64,000 nucleotides of DNA from Sulfitobacter donghicola DSW-25 = KCTC 12864 = JCM 14565 (GCF_000622405.1 NZ_JASF01000005.1:2294001-2358000), one strand, 5' to 3'. Counted from the first letter of the stretch, positions 42,531 to 51,780 are shown. Notes: generated by a model not told the origin, from the letters alone. Program-made: numbers and translations.

Positions 42531-44201
42531 ATGGTGCGCTCGACATTTCGTAGTTTTACCCAAAGCTTAACGCCCAAAGACGTGACGGATTTGCGTTGGA
42601 TGGGCGAGGACGGGTTCTCGGTTTCGCGTGTGCGGATTGAGCTTCTGTCGGGCCTTACCGTTGCTTTGGCTTTGGTGCCTGAGGCGGTTGCCTTTGCTTT
42701 TGTCGCTGGGGTTCACCCGTTGGTCGGGCTTTATGCGGCGTTTATGGTGGGTTTGATCACGGCGCTGATTGGCGGCCGTCCGGGGATGATTTCCGGTGCG
42801 ACGGGGGCTTTGGCCGTTGTGATGGTGGCGTTGGTTGCTCAGCACGGGGTTGAGTATCTGTTTGCCACGGTGGTGTTGATGGGGCTGTTGCAGATTTTTG
42901 CGGGTGTCATGCAGTGGGGGAAGTTCATTCGCCTTGTGCCGCATCCAGTGATGTTGGGCTTTGTTAATGGTCTGGCGATTGTGATTTTCCTAGCCCAGAT
43001 GGGGCAGTTCAAAGTGCCCGGCACAATGGTTGATACGGGCCATGGCATGTCGGGGGGCGAGTGGCTGTCTGGCACGCCGCTGTATCTGATGTTGGCGCTG
43101 GTTGCTGCGACAATGGCGATCATCTGGGTCATGCCGCGTATTACCAAGCTGGTTCCAGCGCCATTGGCGGGGATCGGGATTGTTGCGGCGGTTGTTATTT
43201 TCACGGGTATGGATGTGCCGCGCGTGGGGGATCTGGCCTCGATTCAGGGTGGTTTGCCGAGCTTCCACAACCCGTTTGGCACGGGTGAGGGGCTGTATGG
43301 TACTGCGCTTGCGCCGTTTAACCTTGAGACGCTTTATATCATTGCGCCTTATGCTGTTATTTTGGCGGCGATTGGTCTGATCGAAAGCTTGCTGACGCTG
43401 AACCTTGTGGGTGACATGACGAACAAGCGCGGCGGTGCCAGCCAAGAGTGTATCGCGCAGGGTGTTTCCAACACGGTGACGGGCTTTTTCGGCGGTATGG
43501 GCGGTTGCGCGATGATCGGCCAATCCATGATCAACGTGAAATCCGGTGGCCGCACGCGCGTGGCGGGGATCGCTGCTGCGGTGTTCTTGTTGTTGTTCAT
43601 CGTGGTCGCCGCGCCGCTGATCGAGCTGATCCCGCTGGCTGCCTTGGTTGGTGTGATGTTCATGGTGGTGATCGGTACCTTTGCGTGGAACAGCCTGACG
43701 ATCCTGCGCAAGGTACCTTTGACGGATGCCTTTGTGATTTTGCTGGTGACGGTTGTCACCGTTTACGAAGACCTTGCGGTTGCCGTTGTTGTCGGTGTGA
43801 TCGTGAGCGCCTTGGCCTATGCGTGGAACAATGCGCGCCGCATTCACGCGACCAGCTACACCACGCCTGAGGGTGCCAAAGTGTATCAGGTTCAGGGGCC
43901 GCTGTTCTTTGGCTCTGCTGAGGGGTTCTCGGAATTGTTCAACGTTTCCGAAGATCCAGCAGTGGTGATTGTGGACTTCAAAGACAGCCGCATTGTGGAT
44001 CAATCCGCCCTACAGGCGATCGAGGCGATGGCTGGTAAATACGAAGAAGCTGGCAAGCGGTTAGAACTGCGGCACCTGACCCGCGATTGCCATGCGCTGC
44101 TGACCAAAGCGGGCCACCTGATGATCGATAGTGATGATGATCCTGATTATCAGGTCGCGGTGGACTATCAGGTCCGCACGGGCGTCTTGGGCAGCCACTA
44201 A
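42531..44201 (+). CDS. SulP-family anion transporter with STAS domain
   Basis: A 556-residue membrane transporter with about 12-14 helices. The entrance signature LSGLTVALALVPEAVAFAF and GLYAAFMVGLITALIGG are typical of SulP proteins, which move sulfate, bicarbonate or other anions. The cytosolic STAS domain (about residues 440-540) holds VIVDFKDSRIVDQSALQ. ATG at 42531 has AGGA about 9 bases before; an upstream codon at 42510 would add 7 residues. It stands alone and ends at a terminator. The substrate cannot be told from sequence. Confidence 0.92.
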   Translation: MVRSTFRSFTQSLTPKDVTDLRWMGEDGFSVSRVRIELLSGLTVALALVPEAVAFAFVAGVHPLVGLYAAFMVGLITALIGGRPGMISGATGALAVVMVALVAQHGVEYLFATVVLMGLLQIFAGVMQWGKFIRLVPHPVMLGFVNGLAIVIFLAQMGQFKVPGTMVDTGHGMSGGEWLSGTPLYLMLALVAATMAIIWVMPRITKLVPAPLAGIGIVAAVVIFTGMDVPRVGDLASIQGGLPSFHNPFGTGEGLYGTALAPFNLETLYIIAPYAVILAAIGLIESLLTLNLVGDMTNKRGGASQECIAQGVSNTVTGFFGGMGGCAMIGQSMINVKSGGRTRVAGIAAAVFLLLFIVVAAPLIELIPLAALVGVMFMVVIGTFAWNSLTILRKVPLTDAFVILLVTVVTVYEDLAVAVVVGVIVSALAYAWNNARRIHATSYTTPEGAKVYQVQGPLFFGSAEGFSELFNVSEDPAVVIVDFKDSRIVDQSALQAIEAMAGKYEEAGKRLELRHLTRDCHALLTKAGHLMIDSDDDPDYQVAVDYQVRTGVLGSH

Positions 44202-44213
44202 ATTCTGAATACT

Positions 44214-44247
44214 CATCGCGCGCCTGTTTGGCGCGCGATGTCGTTTT
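44214..44247 (+). terminator. Terminator after the SulP gene
   Basis: A perfect 11-bp stem, CATCGCGCGCC (44214-44224) with GGCGCGCGATG (44230-44240), loop TGTTT, followed by TCGTTTT on the plus strand. It lies between convergent genes and may also block read-through from the flavin reductase gene. Confidence 0.8.
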
Positions 44248-44263
44248 GGGGGCGGTGATTGGA

Positions 44264-44869
44264 TCAATCGTCTGGGCGGATGATCTCGAACACTTCGCGG
44301 ACGGCGGAATAATCACGATACCCCAGTCGGCTAAGCGGGTTATAGCGCGACACATCGAAACGGCCCTCTACAATGCAATCGTCGCGCATGTGCACGCCGA
44401 TTACCTCGCCAAAACAGACAAAGTTGGTTTCGCCTTCGATCTGGATGATTTGCGTCATGCGGCATTCGAGGGATGCAGGTGCACTGGCAACGCGCGCGCA
44501 ATTGATGGCGTCGCATTCGGCCTTTTCGATGCCTGCATGGGCGAATTCATCGCTGCCATGGGGCAGGGTGGCAGAGGATTTATTCATCGCATCGGCGGCG
44601 GCATATTCAACCACGTTCACGCAGAATACGCCTGTTTCGCGGATGTTGGCCATACTGTCTTTGGTGCCGTCCACATCGTCTTTGACGCCAGTAGAGGCAA
44701 ACATCACCTGCGGGGGAACATAGGCGACACCGTTGAAAAACGAATAGGGCGCAAGGTTGTCGCGGCCCTGAGCATCGCGGGTGGAAATCCAGCCGATGGG
44801 GCGTGGGGTAACGATGGCGTTGAAGGGATTATGGGGCAGGCTGTGGCCTTCTGCCGGACGATAGAACAT
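44264..44869 (-). CDS. Flavin reductase-like protein (FMN-binding split barrel)
   Basis: A 201-residue flavin-binding protein. NPFNAIVTPRPIGWIST and the following DNLAPYSFFNGVAYVPP are the hallmark of the flavoredoxin/flavin reductase-like family, which binds FMN and reduces flavins or serves hydroxylases. ATG at 44869 has AAAGG about 8 bases upstream; an open frame continues to 45403 but that part is antisense to the GNAT gene. It is divergent from the GNAT gene and convergent with SulP. Its partner enzyme is unknown. Confidence 0.88.
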   Translation of the reverse strand: MFYRPAEGHSLPHNPFNAIVTPRPIGWISTRDAQGRDNLAPYSFFNGVAYVPPQVMFASTGVKDDVDGTKDSMANIRETGVFCVNVVEYAAADAMNKSSATLPHGSDEFAHAGIEKAECDAINCARVASAPASLECRMTQIIQIEGETNFVCFGEVIGVHMRDDCIVEGRFDVSRYNPLSRLGYRDYSAVREVFEIIRPDD

Positions 44870-44955
44870 GAATTGCCTTTCTGATGTGATTGAAACCAGA
44901 GCTAGCCCCGTGATAGGCCGCTGACCAGTGGAAAACCGACGGAGCCGATCCCAAA

Positions 44956-45441
44956 GTGTACGACCTGATCGCAGAAACGCCAGACGACCTTTGGGAAGTG
45001 GAGGCCTTGTACGACACCTGCTTTGCGCCGGGCCGTACGGCGCTGTCGTCTTATCGCCTGCGCGATGGTGTGGCCCCTGTTGCGGGGCTGAGCCTTGTGG
45101 CGCGGGATGATCTGGGCATTCTGGCAGGCGCAATCCGGTTTTGGCCTGTTGAGGTGGGCGGGCATGCCTGTCTGTTGCTGGGGCCAGTGGCGGTGCACCC
45201 CACCCGTCAGGGTGAGGGGCTGGGCGCGCTGTTGATCGAAACCTCGCTAGAACGCGCGGGGCCGCAAGGCTGGGACCGGGTGATGCTGGTTGGCGATGCC
45301 CCTTATTACGGGCGCTACGGGTTTGAGCGGCTAGACGGTGTTTTGATGCCTCCACCCACCAACCCAGAGCGGGTTTTGGGGCGTGCCCTGAGGGAGGGCG
45401 CATGGGCTGGCATAACGGGCGAAGTCACCCGCGCCCGTTGA
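44956..45441 (+). CDS. GNAT-family N-acetyltransferase (YhbS-like)
   Basis: A 161-residue acetyltransferase. LLLGPVAVHPTRQGEGLGALLIE is the acetyl-CoA pyrophosphate-binding motif A, and VGDAPYYGRYGFERL is typical of the YhbS-like group. The start is GTG at 44956, with GGAG about 12 bases upstream. It lies 45 bases before the EcsC-like gene on the same strand and is divergent from the flavin reductase gene. Substrate unknown. Confidence 0.87.
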   Translation: MYDLIAETPDDLWEVEALYDTCFAPGRTALSSYRLRDGVAPVAGLSLVARDDLGILAGAIRFWPVEVGGHACLLLGPVAVHPTRQGEGLGALLIETSLERAGPQGWDRVMLVGDAPYYGRYGFERLDGVLMPPPTNPERVLGRALREGAWAGITGEVTRAR

Positions 45442-45486
45442 AAATCACGGTTGGATTGCCCACATTATCCCCAAAGGGAGAGAAGA

Positions 45487-46248
45487 ATGAGCAAGGACGA
45501 CCTGCCGATCAAACTGGATGTAGATGCCGAGCTGGAAAAGATCGCGCGGCGCTATAAGGCCGCGAGCGGTGTGGGGATCAATGTTCTGAACCTTATTGGC
45601 GGGCAGGCGGAAAACCTGTTGGATCGTTTGCCAGCCAGCGTGCGCAAGCAGCTGGAGGGCGCAACGGTAAAGGCGCTAGACCACGCTATGACCGCAGCCA
45701 GCAAAAGCCGCGAAAGGGTGCCCGATCAGGCCTCGTGGCTGAACACGGCGGTGTCGGCGGCGATGGGGGCGGCGGGCGGCGCGGGCGGTTTACCAACCGC
45801 ATTGGCCGAGCTGCCTGTCACCACCACGCTGTTGTTGCGGGTGATCGAAGGGGTCGCGGTAGAGCACGGGTTTGACCCGAAATCGGAATCGGTTCGCTTT
45901 GACTGTGTTCAGGTTTTTTCGGCCGCAGGGCCATTGGCGAATGATGACGGATCTGACCTTGCCTTTTTGACCACGCGGTTGGCGCTATCGGGCAAGGCTG
46001 TTCAGGCTGTCATTCACAAAGTGGCTCCGCGATTGGCGGTGGTGATGGGGCAAAAGCTGGCGGCGCAAACCGTGCCCGTTTTAGGTGCGGTGGCAGGTGC
46101 TGCGACGAATTACGCCTATACAAGCTATTATCAGGAAATGGCCCATGTTCATTTTGCCCTGCGCAAACTGGCGATCGAGGCTGACATCGCCCCCGAAGAG
46201 CTGAACAAGCGCCTTGCCGTCAGGATGAAGAGCCTCGCGCCGGTCTAG
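45487..46248 (+). CDS. EcsC-family protein
   Basis: A 253-residue protein that fits the EcsC family, whose biochemical role is unknown. The central part is rich in Ala and Gly with hydrophobic helices (NTAVSAAMGAAGGAGGLPTA and VPVLGAVAGAATNYAYTSYY), suggesting membrane contact, as in other EcsC proteins. ATG at 45487 is chosen because GGGAGAGA lies just upstream; an open frame begins 12 codons earlier. It converges with modC, with only two bases between the stops. Confidence 0.8.
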   Translation: MSKDDLPIKLDVDAELEKIARRYKAASGVGINVLNLIGGQAENLLDRLPASVRKQLEGATVKALDHAMTAASKSRERVPDQASWLNTAVSAAMGAAGGAGGLPTALAELPVTTTLLLRVIEGVAVEHGFDPKSESVRFDCVQVFSAAGPLANDDGSDLAFLTTRLALSGKAVQAVIHKVAPRLAVVMGQKLAAQTVPVLGAVAGAATNYAYTSYYQEMAHVHFALRKLAIEADIAPEELNKRLAVRMKSLAPV

Positions 46249-46250
46249 GC

Positions 46251-47330
46251 TCAGCGTCCTATGCTGGAGGGGGCGACGGTGGTGGCCTTTAGGACGGCAA
46301 AGATCTCGGCGCCTTTGGTGAGGTTTAGGGCGCTCACCGCGCGGCGGGTGACGCGCGCCAAAAGCCTGTCCTCGCCTGCCAGCAGTGAAACCGCAGCACC
46401 AGGGCCATCGCCCATGCGGATATCTTGAACGGTTACGGGCAGGATGTTCAGGGCGCTTAGGTCTGTTGGCCGTGTGCGCGACAGCATGATGTCTTGGGCC
46501 AGAATGCGCAGGCGGACCCGCGTGCCGACGCTGGCCTTTACACCGGGGAGGTCTAATGTGCCGCCGCTGATCGCCAGTTGGGACAGCCCGTCGTTGGCGT
46601 GGCTGAGGACGGTTGCCTCGATCACGGCACCTGCTTCGCGCACCCCTAGCAGCGGAACCACAGCAGGGTCACCCATGACCTCGGTGAGGGAGCCTTGGGC
46701 GGCGATTTTTCCGCCTTTGATCAGGGCAAGCGTATCGGCAAGGCGGGTGATTTCCTCCAAGGCGTGGCTGACATAGAGGATGGGCAAGCCGAGAGGGCCG
46801 TCGCGCAAATGCTCTAGGTAGGGGAGGATTTCCTGTTTGCGGGCGCTATCAAGGCTGGCCAATGGTTCATCCATGAGCAGCATCCGTGGCCCGCTGAGCA
46901 GTGCACGCCCAAGGGCAACGCGCTGCTTTTCGCCCCCCGATAGGGTGTTGGGGGCGCGTGACAGAAGGCTGGCAAGGCCCAGCAGGTCAATCACTTCGTC
47001 GCGGTTGACCTTGGTTCCTTTCGGGGCATAGCGGGTGCCAAAATCCAGATTTTGTGAAACGTCCAGATGGGGGAACAGGCGGGCATCCTGAAACACGGTG
47101 CCAAAGCGGCGTTTATGGGCGGGCACGTGGAGGCCACTTTTGGTGTCCATCAGGACTTGGCCGTCTACCTCAAGATATCCGCTATCGGGGTGCAACAGGC
47201 CCGCAACGGCGTTGATGACGGTGCTTTTCCCAGCGCCTGAGTGTCCAAACAGGGCGGTCACACCCGTGCCAGCCTCTAGGGATAGATCAAGGGTAAAGCC
47301 GTTGAACTGGTGTTTGAGCGCAAGCTTCAT
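46251..47330 (-). CDS. modC: Molybdate ABC transporter ATP-binding protein
   Basis: A 359-residue ATPase of the molybdate importer. Walker A GHSGAGKST (about residues 30-38), signature LSGGEKQRVALGRALL, Walker B LLMDEPLASLD and the H-loop VSHALEE are intact. The C-terminal 130 residues are two TOBE-type domains that can bind molybdate. The start overlaps the modB stop by 4 bases (ATGA). The three genes modA-modB-modC are in the usual order. The MOSC protein at the left of the window also belongs to molybdenum biology. Confidence 0.96.
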   Translation of the reverse strand: MKLALKHQFNGFTLDLSLEAGTGVTALFGHSGAGKSTVINAVAGLLHPDSGYLEVDGQVLMDTKSGLHVPAHKRRFGTVFQDARLFPHLDVSQNLDFGTRYAPKGTKVNRDEVIDLLGLASLLSRAPNTLSGGEKQRVALGRALLSGPRMLLMDEPLASLDSARKQEILPYLEHLRDGPLGLPILYVSHALEEITRLADTLALIKGGKIAAQGSLTEVMGDPAVVPLLGVREAGAVIEATVLSHANDGLSQLAISGGTLDLPGVKASVGTRVRLRILAQDIMLSRTRPTDLSALNILPVTVQDIRMGDGPGAAVSLLAGEDRLLARVTRRAVSALNLTKGAEIFAVLKATTVAPSSIGR

Positions 47331-48019
47331 TTTGCCCCTCCGATCCGATCCGCAACACGGCGGGAAAGGGCTTCGGAGAGAAACACGGCGCCAAGGGCAA
47401 CGGCGCAGGACAGCAGCGCCATCGCGGCGGCGGCCCCTTCGCCACCAGGGATTTGAAGCGCGGTCCAGATGGCAACGGGCAGGGTTTGGGTTTGACCGGG
47501 AATATTGGCGACAAAGGTGATGGTGGCGCCGAATTCGCCCATGGCTTTGGCAAAGCCCATGACCGCCCCTGCAAGAATGCCAGGTGTGATGAGGGGGAGG
47601 GTCACGCGCGCAAAGACGTTGGCGCGCGATGCCCCTAGGGTTGCGGCGGCCTCTTCCAGCTTTGGATCAACGGCTTGGATGGCGAGGCGCATGGCCCGCA
47701 CCATCAAGGGAAAGCCCATGACAATCGCGGCCAGAACCGCGCCTGTCCATTTAAAGGCCAGCGCGATGCCGATGCTTTCCAGCGCGCTGCCAACGGGTGC
47801 GGCGGGTGAAAACAAAGAGAGCAGGATATAGCCCGTTACAACAGGCGGCAGGACCAGTGGTAGATGCACAAGGGCGTTCAACAGGGATTTGCCCCAGAAC
47901 TCTTTGCGGGCCAAAACCCATGCGATCCAAAGGGCCAAGGGCACGGCGATCAGGGTCGCCCAGACAGCGACCCAAAGCGACAGGCGGAAGGCCTCCCATG
48001 CGACGGCATCCAGCGTCAT
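47327..48019 (-). CDS. modB: Molybdate ABC transporter permease
   Basis: A 230-residue inner-membrane permease with about five helices. The EAA loop that docks the ATPase is EEAAATLGASRANVFARVTL (about residues 142-161), and AKAMGEFGATITFVANIPG is the classic ModB/CysT segment. Start and stop overlap modA and modC by 4 bases each, giving a tightly coupled operon. Confidence 0.96.
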   Translation of the reverse strand: MTLDAVAWEAFRLSLWVAVWATLIAVPLALWIAWVLARKEFWGKSLLNALVHLPLVLPPVVTGYILLSLFSPAAPVGSALESIGIALAFKWTGAVLAAIVMGFPLMVRAMRLAIQAVDPKLEEAAATLGASRANVFARVTLPLITPGILAGAVMGFAKAMGEFGATITFVANIPGQTQTLPVAIWTALQIPGGEGAAAAMALLSCAVALGAVFLSEALSRRVADRIGGAK

Positions 48020-48738
48020 TGGCTAAATCCGTGTTTTGCAAATGCGCTTTGGGAGGCGGGGCTTAGCAGGTGCTGAACAAAGGGTTGCCCTGCATCGGTG
48101 AGCGCGGCTGCGGGATAGCGGATCGCGGAATGGGCATCGGAAGGTATGGGATAGATGGTTTTTACCCGTGGGTCTGCTTGGGCATCGGAGGCATAGACAA
48201 TGCCAAGGGGCGCAGCCCCCATGGCAACCAGCGCAAGAGCGGCGCGCACATTATCCGTTTCGGCCAAAGAGCCGGCAAGGGCATCCCACGCGCCGATATG
48301 TTGCAACCATTCGCGGGCGTAGTTTCCTGCGGGAACGCCATCGCGCTGGCCCATGGCAAGGCGACCGCCCTCTAGCGCCGCCATTAGGATGGTTGCGTCA
48401 GGGGCTGGCAGGGGGGCGGCATCCTTTTGGGAGATGAGGACAAGCCTGCCTGTTGCGATTTCGGGTTGGATATCGCCGTCGATTTGGTCGCGCTCTTTGA
48501 GCCAGCTCATCCAGTCGCTATGGGCGAGGACGGCCGCGTCTGCGGGGGCGCCTGCGGCGATTTGCCGTGCCAGTTTACCTGATCCTGCAAAGGAAAACGT
48601 AACAGTATCGGGGTAGCTTTGGGCGATCTCGCTCAGCACGTTGCGCAATGAAGCTGCCGCAAAGACGGTAATCGGCTCTGCGCGGGCTGGTTGGGCAAGA
48701 AAAGCCGCTGAAATGATGAAGGCAAAGAGGTATCGCAT
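48016..48738 (-). CDS. modA: Molybdate-binding periplasmic protein
   Basis: A 240-residue binding protein with a Sec signal peptide (MRYLFAFIISAAFLAQPARA). The mature start PITVFAAASLRNVLSEIA and the later FSFAGSGKLARQIAAGAPAD carry the serines and backbone that bind tetrahedral oxyanions such as molybdate or tungstate. ATG at 48738 is chosen because it begins a good signal peptide; an open frame from 48813 adds 25 residues. The 121 bases upstream, shared with the divergent NUDIX gene, should contain the promoter; I could not recognise a ModE-type operator there. Confidence 0.95.
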   Translation of the reverse strand: MRYLFAFIISAAFLAQPARAEPITVFAAASLRNVLSEIAQSYPDTVTFSFAGSGKLARQIAAGAPADAAVLAHSDWMSWLKERDQIDGDIQPEIATGRLVLISQKDAAPLPAPDATILMAALEGGRLAMGQRDGVPAGNYAREWLQHIGAWDALAGSLAETDNVRAALALVAMGAAPLGIVYASDAQADPRVKTIYPIPSDAHSAIRYPAAALTDAGQPFVQHLLSPASQSAFAKHGFSQ

Positions 48739-48859
48739 ATGGTGCAGACTATCCGCCAAGCAGAGCAGGCCTGCAAGGGGCAGCCGCATGGGTGGCCTTG
48801 GGCCTGAAATCACGTTAGGACGTCCCTGTTACAAGGTTAAGGGCGGGGGTTTCCGCATC

Positions 48860-49330
48860 ATGGGCAATCAATTACCGATTTCTTTACACGGTGGCGCAAA
48901 GGATAGCGCGCGCACGCAATTCGGTGCGCTTTGTTGGCGGCGCAAAGCGGGCAAGGTGCAGATACTGCTGATTACATCGCGCCGCCGCAAGCGGTGGATC
49001 GTGCCCAAGGGCTGGCCGATGGAGGGGAAGACCCCTGCGGCTTGTGCGTTGATCGAGGCATGGGAAGAGGCGGGTGTTGTTGGCAAGGCCAGCGATGATT
49101 GCATCGGCGTTTATTCTTATGAACGGCTGCGCGAAGGCGAAGAGACCATTCCCTGTCTTGCGATGCTATATCCGGTCAAGGTCAAGAAACTAAGGTCTAA
49201 ATTCCCAGAGGTGCGCGACCGTCGCCGCAAATGGGTGTCGCGTAAGAAGGCGGCGAAGATGGTGCAGCACAAGGAGCTGGGAAAGCTGATCACGGGTTTT
49301 ACCCCTCCGAAAAAATCTGCCTCTGCTTGA
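48860..49330 (+). CDS. NUDIX hydrolase with atypical Nudix box
   Basis: A 156-residue protein. WIVPKGWPMEGKTP leads into the Nudix helix ACALIEAWEEAGVVG, corresponding to GX5EX7REUXEEXGU. The metal-binding EAWEE glutamates are kept, but the Arg before the first Glu is Ile and the upstream Glu is Cys. The wording PKGWPM is typical of DIPP-like alphaproteobacterial enzymes acting on polyphosphate-linked nucleotides. The rest is basic (RRRKRW, VRDRRRKWVSRKK). ATG at 48860 is the best start. It is divergent from modA. Confidence 0.82.
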   Translation: MGNQLPISLHGGAKDSARTQFGALCWRRKAGKVQILLITSRRRKRWIVPKGWPMEGKTPAACALIEAWEEAGVVGKASDDCIGVYSYERLREGEETIPCLAMLYPVKVKKLRSKFPEVRDRRRKWVSRKKAAKMVQHKELGKLITGFTPPKKSASA

Positions 49331-49387
49331 CCGAGGCGGGGCTGATGCCCCATCCTGAGGTATGAATTCTAGAAAAGACCCAAGCCA

Positions 49388-49816
49388 ATGATCCGTTACG
49401 CGTTGAAATGTTCAGAAGGTCATGTGTTTGAAAGCTGGTTTCAATCAGCTTCGGCTTTTGACGTTTTGGAAAAGGCGGGGCACCTTAGCTGCGCTGTTTG
49501 TGGTGTGTCGGATGTGAAAAAATCGCTGATGGCGCCGCAAGTTGTTGCGGATAAAGACAAAGACAAAGCGCCTGAGCCGCTGGCGGCAGAACCTGCGGAT
49601 CAGGCCGATCCGATCGCTGAAATGCGCCGTGCCGTGGAAGAAAACGCCACATATGTCGGGGGCAAGTTTGCGCAAAAAGCCCGTGATATGCACGAAGGCA
49701 GCGCCCCCGAAGAATCGATCTATGGCGAGGCAAATGCCCAAGAGGCGCGCGCGTTGATCGAGGATGGCGTGCCAGTGGTGCCCTTGCCGTTCAAGCCAAA
49801 GCAAAAATTACAGTAA
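49388..49816 (+). CDS. DUF1178 zinc-ribbon-like protein
   Basis: A 142-residue protein matching DUF1178: MIRYALKCSEGHVFESWFQS and then CAVCGVSDVKKSLMAPQV, a layout with three or four Cys able to bind zinc. The rest is acidic and probably helical (EMRRAVEENATYVG). Its function is unknown. It precedes the SDR gene by 18 bases on the same strand, following the NUDIX gene, so the three may form one transcript. Confidence 0.88.
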   Translation: MIRYALKCSEGHVFESWFQSASAFDVLEKAGHLSCAVCGVSDVKKSLMAPQVVADKDKDKAPEPLAAEPADQADPIAEMRRAVEENATYVGGKFAQKARDMHEGSAPEESIYGEANAQEARALIEDGVPVVPLPFKPKQKLQ

Positions 49817-49834
49817 GGCGTAAAGGATCGTAGG

Positions 49835-50479
49835 ATGACGGTTGTGATTACAGGGGCAGGGCGCGGAATTGGCGCTAGCCTGGCAGCGCATTACCGTGCG
49901 CAGGGCCTTGATGTGGTCGGCACGGGGCGGTCGTTTGCGGCTGATGTTACGCTGGATGTGACCCACCCCAGTGGCCATCGCGAGATGGCCCAAAAGCTGG
50001 AGGGGCGGGCCATTGATCTGTTGGTCTGCAACGCGGGTGTCTATCTGGATAAAGGTGATGACATTGAAACGGGCTATGGCGCCGACCTTTGGGCGCAAAG
50101 CTTTGCCACGAATGTAACGGGTGTTTTCCTGAGCGTTCAGGCGTTGTTACCGCATTTGCGCCGTGCTGCGGCCCCTCGGGTTGCGATTATCTCATCGCAG
50201 ATGGGATCGTCCGAACGCGCCCCCGGCGGCAGCTATATTTACCGCGCCTCAAAGGCGGCGGCGCTGAACCTTGGGCGCAATTTGGCGACGGATTTGAAAT
50301 CCGAAGGAATCGCCGTGGGGATTTATCACCCGGGTTGGGTGCAGACCGACATGGGCGGTGGCGCCGCGGAAATAACTGTGGACGAAGCGGTAAGCGGGCT
50401 AACGGCACGATTTGAGGCGCTTTCCCTAGAAAATACCGGTTGTTTCGAGACATGGGACGGGCGGCCGCACCCCTACTGA
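49835..50479 (+). CDS. SDR-family oxidoreductase
   Basis: A 214-residue classical short-chain dehydrogenase. The cofactor motif is TGAGRGIG (residues 6-13), LVCNAGVY is the NAG motif and YIYRASKAA holds the catalytic Tyr and Lys (YxxxK) with a Ser in the preceding IISSQMGSS. It resembles the C-factor/CsgA-like short SDRs. Substrate unknown. It follows the DUF1178 gene and precedes lysC by 59 bases. AGGA and AGG lie just before the ATG. Confidence 0.9.
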   Translation: MTVVITGAGRGIGASLAAHYRAQGLDVVGTGRSFAADVTLDVTHPSGHREMAQKLEGRAIDLLVCNAGVYLDKGDDIETGYGADLWAQSFATNVTGVFLSVQALLPHLRRAAAPRVAIISSQMGSSERAPGGSYIYRASKAAALNLGRNLATDLKSEGIAVGIYHPGWVQTDMGGGAAEITVDEAVSGLTARFEALSLENTGCFETWDGRPHPY

Positions 50480-50493
50480 TCTTGCACCTGCGC

Positions 50494-50514
50494 CGCTGCT
50501 AGCGTAGAGCAGCG
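50494..50514. other. Hairpin between SDR gene and lysC
   Basis: CGCTGCT (50494-50500) pairs with AGCAGCG (50508-50514) around a 7-base loop. No T tract is present. Its role is unclear; it could be a weak transcript end for the SDR gene or a leader structure for lysC. Confidence 0.35.
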
Positions 50515-50538
50515 CGGAGTTATGACGACGAGGGTCTT

Positions 50539-51780
50539 ATGCCAGTATTGGTAATGAAATTCGGTGGCACATCCGTTGCCACCTTGGACCGTATCCGCCG
50601 CGCGGCAAAACGTGTGGGTGTTGAGGTGGCCAAAGGCTATGACGTGATCGTCATTGTTTCGGCAATGTCGGGCAAAACCAATGAGTTGGTTGGCTGGGTC
50701 AATGAAACCTCTCCGCTGCATGATGCGCGTGAATATGATGCGGTTGTGTCCAGCGGTGAAAATGTAACGGCTGGCCTGATGGCGCTGACGTTGCAGGAAA
50801 TGGACGTGCCGGCGCGCAGCTGGCAGGGCTGGCAGGTTCCGGTTCAGACGACTTCGGCGCATTCGGCAGCACGGATCGAGGCGATTCCGCCAGAAAATAT
50901 CATGGCGAAATTCGCGGATGGTATGAAGGTTGCTGTGGTTGCAGGTTTTCAGGGGGTCAGCCCCGAGGGCCGCATCACCACGCTGGGGCGCGGTGGGTCT
51001 GATACCACGGCGGTTGCCTTTGCCGCATCCTTTGGCGCCGAGCGCTGCGATATTTATACGGATGTTGATGGCGTCTATACCACCGACCCGCGCGTCGAGA
51101 GCAAGGCGCGCAAGCTGGACAAGATCTCGTTTGAGGAGATGTTGGAGCTGGCGTCGCTGGGCGCGAAGGTTTTGCAGACACGCTCGGTTGAATTGGCGAT
51201 GCGCTATAAGGTTAAGCTGCGCGTGTTGTCGAGTTTTGAAGAACAAAGCGACGAAGCTGGCACGCTCGTCTGCGATGAGGAGGAAATTATGGAAAGCAAT
51301 GTAGTCGCAGGGATCGCGTTCAGCCGTGATGAGGCGAAAATGACGCTGGTTTCGGTTGCGGACCGTCCGGGCATTGCTGCCAGCATTTTTGGGGCGCTCA
51401 GTGATGGTGGCGTGAACGTTGATATGATCGTTCAGAACATCGCCGAAGAGGGCCGCACCGACATGACATGGTCCTGTCCTGTGGATCAGGTTCAGCGTGC
51501 AAACCTTGCGATGCAAAAGGCCGCTGATGATGGTGTGATTAACTATCAGGAACTGATCGCGGATGAAGCCGTGGCCAAGGTTTCGGTTGTTGGCATCGGC
51601 ATGCGCAGCCACACAGGCGTTGCCGCCAAGATGTTCAAGGTGCTGTCGGATGAGGGTGTGAATATCAAAGTGATCACAACCTCGGAAATCAAAATCAGCG
51701 TGCTGATTGATCGCAAATATATGGAGCTTGCGGTGCAAGCTTTGCATGATGCGTTTGAGCTGGATAAGCCGAAAACCTAA
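50539..51780 (+). CDS. lysC: Aspartate kinase
   Basis: A 413-residue enzyme that phosphorylates aspartate in the lysine, threonine and methionine pathway. The N-terminal KFGGTSVA and the later GRGGSDTTAVAFAAS are catalytic motifs; two ACT domains (about residues 265-405) provide allosteric control by lysine and threonine (SVADRPGIAASIFGALSDGG is the first). The size is that of the alpha-type monofunctional enzymes. AGGG precedes the ATG. ptsP lies 174 bases downstream. Confidence 0.97.
   Translation: MPVLVMKFGGTSVATLDRIRRAAKRVGVEVAKGYDVIVIVSAMSGKTNELVGWVNETSPLHDAREYDAVVSSGENVTAGLMALTLQEMDVPARSWQGWQVPVQTTSAHSAARIEAIPPENIMAKFADGMKVAVVAGFQGVSPEGRITTLGRGGSDTTAVAFAASFGAERCDIYTDVDGVYTTDPRVESKARKLDKISFEEMLELASLGAKVLQTRSVELAMRYKVKLRVLSSFEEQSDEAGTLVCDEEEIMESNVVAGIAFSRDEAKMTLVSVADRPGIAASIFGALSDGGVNVDMIVQNIAEEGRTDMTWSCPVDQVQRANLAMQKAADDGVINYQELIADEAVAKVSVVGIGMRSHTGVAAKMFKVLSDEGVNIKVITTSEIKISVLIDRKYMELAVQALHDAFELDKPKT

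Noticed and set aside
42990..44003. A 337-codon minus-strand frame inside the SulP gene
   Set aside because: Antisense to a well-supported transporter; the His- and Gln-rich product looks like no known protein.
44870..45403. N-terminal extension of the flavin reductase-like frame
   Set aside because: The extension is antisense to the GNAT gene; the start at 44869 has a good ribosome binding site and matches the family start.
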